Source: Bdellovibrionia bacterium | GTDB taxonomy: Bacteria; Bdellovibrionota; Bdellovibrionia; Bdellovibrionales; JAGQZY01 | DNA length: 64,000 nt | Reading direction: 5' to 3' | Assembly: GCA_030427805.1 (NCBI GenBank) | Contig: JAUICP010000006.1 | Coordinates: 62,001 to 126,000 of the forward strand | Shown: positions 44,200-53,200 of the stretch, in pieces | Layout of the letters: each line of letters begins with the position of its first letter | How positions within the stretch are numbered: the stretch's first letter is position 1 | The notes under the pieces: generated by a model | Told to the model about the DNA's origin: nothing | The model's database searches: none | What the model saw: only the letters and a program-made list of their open reading frames with translations | Made by a program: the position numbers and the translations under genes

Positions 44200-45996
44200 A
44201 TGTTTCGGCTGCAACTAGGGATCCGCTTTAAGATATTGATTTACTTTCTTGCACTCACTTTGGTCGTGTGTGCGAGCTTGATCTATGTCGCGGTCGACTA
44301 CTTTGAACGGGACAAAATTTCTTACTTATTCGATTCTTCACTCAGTTCAACTCGGCTGAAGGCCAGACAAATCAGGCAATCCATCGATTCAGAGCTGCAA
44401 AACATCCGAAACTTGCTGATTCACTTCGACCCCAAGGCCAAAGACTTTACAAAAAAGGGCCGGCAGATCTTCGCTCGCAATCGAAATATCCTAAAAATCC
44501 AGGCTGGCTCTTTGGCCAATTTTCAAGAGAACAAAATGATCACCCTGGTAAATACCCAGGCCATCAAGCCCCCTGGCCAGTCCAGTCTAGACATTCAGTC
44601 CAGCCAGAACTTCGATGCTTTGGGCTTTCAAGTCACGCGGGCAAAAGAAGGAATCGTTACACTTTTCTTTCCATCAAATCTTAAAGGCGAAATTATTGCC
44701 TGCGAAGTTTACATCAGAAGTCTCGAAGAACTTTTATCTGAAGCTTCACCTTGGAAAACCTCTTTGCTCTTTGATCAGAGCCGAAGGGTTTCGTTTAGCT
44801 CGCAAAAAAATGATGAAGGCCTGTTTGCCGAAACGGCTCAGTGGATTGAAAACCTGACGACTCCAGAGGGCACTCGCTTTATTGGGCAGATGGATTCGCA
44901 CTTAGTATCGGCGTCCTCGATCGGTTTTAATTTTTATGCCGCAGAATTGATCCCCAAGAATCAAGCACTCACAGCCATATTCGAATATCGGCAAATGGCT
45001 ATTTGGTTGGGGATTTTTCTATTCAGTCTCGCTGCCATCGCCGGATTGATTTTCTCGAAAAGTATTTCGAAGAATATTTCTTCACTAGTGACAGCTACTG
45101 ATCAGATTTCAAACGGAAATTTTGATATCGATATTTCCATTTCATCCAACGATGAAATCAAGAACCTGGGAGATCGCTTTAACCAGATGGCCAAAGAAGT
45201 CTCAAGACTTCTTAGCGAGTCGGTGCAAAAAGCCAGAATGGAAACAGAACTTAAAACGGCGCAATTGGTACAACAAACACTCGTGCCCCAATCCGGTTAC
45301 AAAGATGATCTCATTGAAATCTACGGACTCTATGAGCCAGCCAACGAGTGTGGGGGCGATTGGTGGCATTTTCACCACGACGCCCGCGGAAGACTTTTCT
45401 TATGGCTTGGCGATGCCACAGGACACGGTGCTGGACCGGCTTTGATCACTAGTGCTGCGCGAGCCACCGCTGGCATTTTAGAGAGCATGGACAATATGAC
45501 GCCAGCCCAGGCCCTCGGTGTACTCAACGATGCGATTTACAAAACTGCTCGCGGCGAAATCGTGATGACTTTCTTTTTGTGTTGCTTTGATCCAGAAACT
45601 AAAAAACTTTACTTTACAAATGCCTCCCATATTTCTCCCATCTACTTGAGAAATGTAAAACCCGGAGAGGCCAATAGAAAGTCATTTCTTTCACTCGAAG
45701 GGTCAATGAATCCTCGTGTGGGATCAAAAGAGAATTTTAATGATTTTAAATTGGATGAATTCCAATTGGAGTCCGGCGATCAGCTCTATATTTTCACTGA
45801 TGGAATGCTCGAGGCCGAAAATAGAGATAAAAAAATGTACGGCAATAGGCGCTTCCGACAAAAACTCGCTGAAGCCTATAATAATGGACTTGGCGTTAAG
45901 CAGGCCCTTCGCGCCCTTTACTCGGATGTGAAAGTTTTTGAGGATGGACTGCCCCAAGAAGATGACATAACAATCATTGGCTGCAGGGTTCTATGA
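44200..45996 (+). CDS. Membrane HAMP-PP2C (SpoIIE/RsbU-type) serine phosphatase
   Basis: Receptor-type phosphatase, 598 residues. TM1 (LIYFLALTLVVCASLIYVAV), a ~220-residue periplasmic sensor part, TM2 (MAIWLGIFLFSLAAIAGLIF), HAMP (SSLVTATDQISNGNFDIDISISSNDEIKNLGDRFNQM), linker helix (AQLVQQTLVPQ), then PP2C: ECGGDWWHF, GDATGHG at 404-410, FTDGMLEAENRD and EDDITIIG with the metal-binding aspartates. It should dephosphorylate a STAS protein, probably the one at 42142. ATG 44200 has no ribosome binding site and a TATAAT directly abuts it. Its stop overlaps the next gene (ATGA). Confidence 0.9.
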   Translation: MFRLQLGIRFKILIYFLALTLVVCASLIYVAVDYFERDKISYLFDSSLSSTRLKARQIRQSIDSELQNIRNLLIHFDPKAKDFTKKGRQIFARNRNILKIQAGSLANFQENKMITLVNTQAIKPPGQSSLDIQSSQNFDALGFQVTRAKEGIVTLFFPSNLKGEIIACEVYIRSLEELLSEASPWKTSLLFDQSRRVSFSSQKNDEGLFAETAQWIENLTTPEGTRFIGQMDSHLVSASSIGFNFYAAELIPKNQALTAIFEYRQMAIWLGIFLFSLAAIAGLIFSKSISKNISSLVTATDQISNGNFDIDISISSNDEIKNLGDRFNQMAKEVSRLLSESVQKARMETELKTAQLVQQTLVPQSGYKDDLIEIYGLYEPANECGGDWWHFHHDARGRLFLWLGDATGHGAGPALITSAARATAGILESMDNMTPAQALGVLNDAIYKTARGEIVMTFFLCCFDPETKKLYFTNASHISPIYLRNVKPGEANRKSFLSLEGSMNPRVGSKENFNDFKLDEFQLESGDQLYIFTDGMLEAENRDKKMYGNRRFRQKLAEAYNNGLGVKQALRALYSDVKVFEDGLPQEDDITIIGCRVL

Positions 45997-47294
45997 TTCG
46001 CGCACTCAAAATCATTACTCTACTGAGCCTTTTTCTTGTAGCGAGCGCTTCGGCTCAGACTGATGATAAGGCAAAAATCGAAAATGAAGAGAGTGTCGCG
46101 ACCCCTAAAGAAACCTCTGAAGCCAGCCCCATAAAAAATCAAAAAAGAATCCCAAAAAATACCCCAAAAAACACCAAAGACTCGAAAAATAAATCAGTGC
46201 CGTCGGCGCAAATCACATCTGGAAATATAAAACTCGAATTTTACCAACCCTTTCTTGGCTTGGGCACTAACAAGAAGTTTGTTGACGTGGTGATCACCGG
46301 AAAGACGCTCCCATACTCGACCGTAGAGTACTCTCCGGATATTATCCGAATTCTCGATGCCTCTGTTAAAGAAGTTAAGGTTAAAAAAAGCTTTATGCCC
46401 ATCCAACAAACACAGGCGAATTCTAAGGGCGAGTTTCAACTCCAAGTTATTCTACCCAAGGGAGCCTATCAAATTCCGATCAAAGTAAGAAAGGGTTCGC
46501 AAAACGCTTCTTATCAACTGATTCTCGAAATCAGTCCTGAAAAAATTATTGCTAACACTCCTACCTTAGCGGGCAAGTCTCCTTTTTTAAAAACAAATCA
46601 ACTCTCGGTGGGCTTAGGGGTTAACTTTGTTCTCTTTAAACAAGACTCCAATTATCCCTCGAGTACGACGTTTCAGAGTATTAATCTCGGGGCTTTTTAT
46701 ATCGATTACTGGAAGCAACTTTCGAACGAATATCAAGTGCTTTTGACAGCAAAACTCACTCCCGGCGAAACAGCCTCTTCAGAGCAAGCCCAAGTCCGGG
46801 ATAAAACTTTTAATTGGATTATGGCTTCGGCGACCGGAGTTTACTTTCCACAAAAGTTTCGCTACAAACGCCCGAACGACACTCTGAGAATGGGTTTCCA
46901 GGCGGGTCTGCAGTACCACTCCGTACCTTTTATAAATATTCTCAGCGAAACTCCCAGCGTTGTTGAGGTCAATAATAACCAAATACTTTTTGGCGCCCTG
47001 GGTATGCACTTTGAGCTTGAACAGGCGCGCACCTTTTTATACGAAATCTTTTTTAGATTACAGTTTCCGCTCTATTCAGAAAATGTTTTTAATCTCGATT
47101 CAGCCTATGGAATCGAAGGCTCTATTGGCCTAGAAAAGTATTTGGGAAAAAGATGGAGTATCGGCGCTTTCTGGTACGGCGTTTTTCATTGGTACACCTT
47201 TAGTCAAAACAATACGTCCTTGTCGCAAAACCTAAAGGGCGACATTTACCTCTTTTACTCAAACGCTGAATTTCGCGTGGGTTATCGTTTTTAA
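45993..47294 (+). CDS. Outer-membrane barrel protein with basic linker, coupled to the phosphatase
   Basis: 433 residues. Signal peptide 1-21 (LLSLFLVASASA), a Lys/Asn/Pro-rich linker (KNQKRIPKNTPKNTKDSKNK), an Ig-like domain (about 68-190, FVDVVITGKTLPYSTVEYS ... YQLILEIS) and a barrel of long strands (LSVGLGVNFVLF, INLGAFYIDYW, YQVLLTAKLTPG) ending AEFRVGYRF with terminal Phe. The start overlaps the phosphatase stop by 4 bases, so it is part of the signalling module, perhaps its outer-membrane arm. The stop abuts the adhesin stop on the other strand. Confidence 0.75.
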   Translation: MIRALKIITLLSLFLVASASAQTDDKAKIENEESVATPKETSEASPIKNQKRIPKNTPKNTKDSKNKSVPSAQITSGNIKLEFYQPFLGLGTNKKFVDVVITGKTLPYSTVEYSPDIIRILDASVKEVKVKKSFMPIQQTQANSKGEFQLQVILPKGAYQIPIKVRKGSQNASYQLILEISPEKIIANTPTLAGKSPFLKTNQLSVGLGVNFVLFKQDSNYPSSTTFQSINLGAFYIDYWKQLSNEYQVLLTAKLTPGETASSEQAQVRDKTFNWIMASATGVYFPQKFRYKRPNDTLRMGFQAGLQYHSVPFINILSETPSVVEVNNNQILFGALGMHFELEQARTFLYEIFFRLQFPLYSENVFNLDSAYGIEGSIGLEKYLGKRWSIGAFWYGVFHWYTFSQNNTSLSQNLKGDIYLFYSNAEFRVGYRF

Positions 47295-50200
47295 TTACTC
47301 AACCGAAGCAGGGGCGCGACTCGAAGACGCCGAAAGCGCTTCCATCATGGCTTCGAGACGATCCATGCGGTTTTCTAGGCTCTCGTTCTTTTCTTTTAAT
47401 GACTTGATCTCTTGATCCTTTTTGTTCAACTCTTCTTTGAGTTTTGCGATCTCAGAATTTTGCTGAACATCGGTCGAAGAAATATTGATATACACATTTC
47501 CGCTTGCTAAGGCAAAACCCAGAGGTGCACCGTCATTGGCATAGGCAAAACCATTATGATAGTAAACTTGATCGGATTGAACCGGAAGTTGTCCAACAAG
47601 ACCAACGAGAACGACATTATCTTGATTTTGTAGTTCAGCATTACCGATCACACCGGGGTTGGTAGATACAATACCAAGAAGGGCATCACCCTTTTGGTAG
47701 CCACGGGCGAGTCCTGTAGCGGGGTTCAAACCAACCAGATCACCTGGCTCTAGCTCTTCTTCTGCGGCAAAGTATTCCGCGTAATCGGCACCTTCTGAGT
47801 TGTAGGCCACAGCTGATATCTCACCACCAGCAGGCACAGTACTACAGGTCCCATCGCCGGTAACACAAAGTCCTTTACCGGCTCCAGAGCCATCAATGTG
47901 GACAAGGGAATCGGGAGAAGTCGTTCCAATACCAAAGTTTCCTGATACATCGATGCGCATTCGCTCAGCGTAGGATGATGCGCCCGTTTGCTGAACCCAG
48001 GCGTAGGATGGAGAGTAAGTGCCTGCTCCAGAGTTCGAGAAGGCTCCCGTAAAGAAATACTGATCATTGGCTGAATTTCGTACATTGTGGGTTATAAAAA
48101 CTGAGTTTGAATCAACAAACCAACTGTTTTCTAAAAAGAGATGATGGTCCGGAGCAGACCCAGGAGTGTACGCAGTATTTTTGCCTTTAGTAACAAAGAA
48201 GTTACCACTTTTAATGTCGGCAGAAAAATTACCCGAACCAAACCCACCGGCTCCATCTCCGACTTCTAGAAGAATACTTCCTCCAGTATTCGAAGCGGGG
48301 CCCGTCGAATCTTGAGCGTAAAGCTTTATTCCTTTACCCTTCGTACTAGCCGGAGCCGCCGAAGGCTCGACGTGCAGTATAGAATCAGGAGCTGCTGTTC
48401 CAATACCAACGTCACCGTCGGCATCGATGCGAAGAGACTCAGATCCAGAGTTAGAAAATGCAATTTCATTAGAGGCTGGCGTGAAAAGACCTGTATCGGG
48501 ATCGTTTACAAATGTGAATGCGGGGTTGGCTTCGACACCGGCAGCAGAGCGCATAGCAGCCGAGCCAAAATCTTTACCTTCAAATCGGTTTTGATTGACT
48601 TCAAACTTCATACTTCCCGCAGCAGTAAAAGCCATTTGATCCGCGGCAATTCGATAAATCCCTAAATCTTCATCTCCGTCAAAAGTGATCCCAGGTGCTG
48701 CGGCTGTACCAAAATCAGCTGTGAACTGACCAGTCATTGGAATCGTACCATCCGCCAGAAAATCACCACTTCCACCACCGGCGGCACTCCACGAAAGTAC
48801 ACCTGATCCATTGGTTGTTAAAACATGCCCGTTTGATCCATCAGCCGCAGGTAACGTGTAAGTCTGGGTCCCGGTTACTGTAGCTGGCGCCTTGAAACCG
48901 ACGTATTCACCACCCGTTGCATCTTGTAAGCGAAGTTCTTTTTCGGCCAAAATATTAGTGTGTCCCGAATTATCAATGGTCATACGTCGATTTGCTTCAG
49001 CGCTTCCATCGGTGAAAAAACTAATCGAACCGGAAACTCCGTTGCTTCCAGAAAGAGATAAGCCGTTAGTACCACTGGCACTAATCAACGAAGAGTTTGG
49101 AGAATTAGCACCCGTGCCAGTACTACTTGAGCTAATTTGTGTAAATGAAAAGTTCGCCGAGCTCGTACCTAAAATCATTTGCGAGTCAGCATTGGCTCCC
49201 GCAGTAAAGTTATCGACCCTAAAGGTCGTCGTTGCATTTTGATCTTTTCTAACATGAAGTTCTTCTGTTGGATCGACACCAATACCGAGGCGTCCAGTAC
49301 TATCGAGAGTCATTCTTTCGGTCGCACCTGTTGCAAATGAAATCTCGTCGATACCAGATCGATACATTCCCGTATCGTCATCTCCATAGAAGGCAAACGA
49401 AGGCTGAGCCGCTCCACCCGGCGCCGCCATACTAATTGAAGCCGCACCCGTTCCGCCACTACCATATAAAAAGACGGCGTCCATGACCATCACAGCTGAA
49501 TTATTGCGCTCAAACTCTAAGTCAAATCCATCGTTCGTACCGATCGTCATGGTAGCACCAAAGGAGTTACCATTATTATTGACATCACCACTTCCGCCAC
49601 CGGTGGCACTCCACGAAAGCACACCAGAGCCGTTTGTCGTTAAGACTTCACCATTAGAACCATCGGCCGCTGGTAGAGTGTAGGTTTGACTTGTCGTTAC
49701 CGTTGCTGGAGCCTTGAAACCAACGTATTGGCCACCGGCAGCGTCTTGCATTCTAACTTCATTTTCTTTGAGTAAATTAATATCTCCCGATTCTGTTATT
49801 AAAACAGCATTTTCAGATGACGTCGTACCACTTGGAGTCACACTGAAACGCAAGCCCGTACCGCGGTCTGTGGCATTGAAGTTTTCAATGGCAATGACTT
49901 CCATTCCACCACCCGTATGCCAGTTGGGAGTCGTATTATAAGCGCCAAGTCCTACAAAACTTGCCAGGACATCGCCCGTTTGGGTTTCTGTCGGTAAAGC
50001 TTTTGTTCCCCGACTGGTTCGACCAGCAAACGTAGGAGCACCGAGAATCGTTGCACCCTTATGATGATCGACGATGAAGCCAGGGTATCTCGCAACAGTT
50101 GAATCTGTATTTGTTACTTTAACTGCGACCGTCGTATCGGTTCCCTCTACATGGAGCTCCTCTTCGGGAGCGGCAGTACCAATTCCGACATATCCCGTTG

Positions 50201-53200
50201 AGTAATCCCAAGTCTGAAAATATCCGCCAGAGTTATTTCTAATATGCAGGTCTTCAGTGTCATTACCGCTAAAGCCAAAATGCCATTTATCGAAGGAGGC
50301 TTGTCGGAAGCGCACTCCCATATCGTATGACCAATTGTTATTTTCGAGAATTAAGTCGCCTTCACCATTGACAGTGTGACCACTGTAGACATGGAACTTG
50401 GCTCCAGGTGCTCCATTTCCAATCCCAACATTGCCGTCGGTATCGACAAAGACGCCTTCACTTCCACCATCGTTACTGAGGTAGTTTCCGTTTAAGCGAA
50501 TGTTGCCCGTCATTGACACGGTACCATTCGCTAAAAAGTCACCTGCGCCAGTCGATTGCCATGATAAAACACCACTGCCATTTGTAGAGAGAACTTGTCC
50601 GTTGGTTCCGTCGGCTGGTGGTAATGTATAAACACCAGATCCAGTAACCGTCGCCGGCGCTCTAAAACCGGTATACTGGCCGCCAGAGTCATCTTCGAGG
50701 CGAAGATCTGTACTCGAGTGAATGGCCACATAGTTATCATAGGCAATTGACATCGCTGTTCGTGGCACACCTTGATCCGTTACATTGAACTTAAGGTCAG
50801 CCGTACGATTGGCGTCAACGGCATTGGTCCAAGAAGAAGAAATATTTGCTTGCTCACGCATGAGGCTGGTTGAAGTTTCAGCCTTAAAAGTCATCTGTGC
50901 ACCAAGGCCTGGTCCACCCCCAGCGCCTCCATTTTCAGCTTCAAGAGATAAAATTTCATAAATTGCGTTTGTTAAATCTTGCTCTTGTACAGTAAGGCGC
51001 GATGATGGAGCCTCTGTACCGATACCGACGTCAAGATCCTTGGTGATCCGCATGGACTCGTTATAACCTGTAGCAGCCGTTTGTTGTCCAAAGACTAATT
51101 CTGGGGTGAAGGTTCCGTCGTTTGAAACAGCACCTATATAGGCCGTTTGTTGAGTTCCCGTGCTATTTTCGACACTAAATACGGCTAGCGAGGCGGCACC
51201 CGCATTTTCAGAAGTGTTTTCAATCGAAAGAGTTGGAGCATTAGGAGTGTAAATGGCCGCACTACTAGAGACATAACCACTATTGATCGAATCGTTAATA
51301 TGAACAGAGGATAAAAACGTCGTATAATCCGGACCAAACCAAATGGAGTCGGCACCATTTGAACTATAGGCCGTCCATCCATCGCCCCCCATGTTATAAA
51401 ATCCGGTATCTTGATCATTTGTATACGAAAGTGAAGGTGCCGCAGCGGATCCATCTGGCAGGTCGAGTTGCCCGGTCATAGCGACACTACCATCGGATTC
51501 AAAGTCTCCACCCGAAGCTGGAGTTGTCCAAGACATGACTCCTGTACCATCGGTCGTTAAAACTTGCCCGTTGGTTCCAGGGCCATTTGGTAATGTAAGG
51601 TTTGTGTCAGCCGTTACATCGGCTGGAGCAACGAGAGCGACATATTCGTTGGTACCAGTATCGTAAAGGCGAATACGATTGTGATCGAGCATATTAAGAT
51701 TACCGTCGTCACCGAGTTCCATTTGTGTTTTGGTGGAACTCGCTCCAACTTCGCGGGTGATAAATTCTAATTTAGTAGGCGCGCGATTGGCTCCAGTGTC
51801 GGCCGTCGCCGTCGCTTGAATTCCCGCAGCTCCTCGGTAAGTACTAGAGGTATCATAAGAATGAAAGAACAAAGACCCTACTTTATCGCCAGTCAAAACA
51901 GGTGTTAGCGTATTAGCATCTCCTCGACTTCGACGTAAAATTAAATCCGGGCCTTGGTTGAATATATCGTTGTGCCCATCGAAATAAAAATCTCTATTAT
52001 TGTCATCTGTAATATGTACAGCACCAATGGGGCTCGGATTAAATATACCGAGTTGAGCCGTATCCCGTTCAGCGTGAAGTACCGTTTTTGAAGTTCCTGC
52101 TTGAATTCGATTCAACTGAAAAGAATTATCCGATTCATCGTGGTGAACCATCTCAAAACCATGATTATAGTTACCACTATTATAGCCACGCATACTGATG
52201 CTTATATTCGTATCATCAACATTACCATTGAGTTGTAAATTGGGGTTGGTCCCTTCAATATGAAGAATCGAACTCGGGTCAACACCAATACCGACACGGC
52301 CAACACTTGTAACACGAACCCGTTCAGTTCCACCCGTCGTAATCGCCACATTGTCAGCAGCCGGGCTAAAGAAACCGGTATTGGCATCAGTGCCAAAACT
52401 AATACCAGGATTCCCTTGGTTACCTAGTATGGCGTCAATTTGCCCTGTCATTGCCACTGAACCGTCAGATTCAAAGTCACCGCCACCACCAAGGCTCGAC
52501 CACCCTAGTTGACCCGTACCGTTGGTAGAAAGTACCTGACCCGAAGTTCCGTCCGCAGGAGGTAAAGTCCAAACAGTCGTAGTCGTCACGTCATCTGGTG
52601 CACGTAGCCCCACATAATCTGTTCCAGCCGAAGCATCCAGTTCGTATAGGTAAAACTGGCCACCATCACCGGCAGCTGTCCCTTTCGGATCAATCTGAAC
52701 AACACCGTCTACCTGAAGTTGCGACTGAACCGAACTACTAGAGAAGTCACCAATCCCCACCTTACCATCTTTTTGGATTTTGACAGCTTGGGTTTCACCA
52801 CCCGCTCCACTATCAACCCAAAAGGTCATGTCTGCTGGAATGTTTGCACCACTCGGAGTTCCGTTAACTTCCATCTGTATATAACCAGCTGTGTAGTAGT
52901 CCGGACCACCGGTGTTTTCGAAACCTCGGAACATAAAGGTACCGATGACATCGTTATCAACAACGGATGTGGGCGCACCTACAGTTCCATTTTGCCTTGC
53001 CACGGCGATGGAACTCTCAAAGGCTGTGGATATATTGTATTGTTCAGTAGCGCCAGCAGACAAAACGGTTAACTCCCTAGTCGGAGTAGTAGTACCGATT
53101 CCTACTTGTCCCGATGAATTGATCGTCATCGCGTCAGCTCCGCCAGTTACAAATGTCAATTCATCGGCTGTGTCAGAATACAGACCCGTATCCGAATCAG

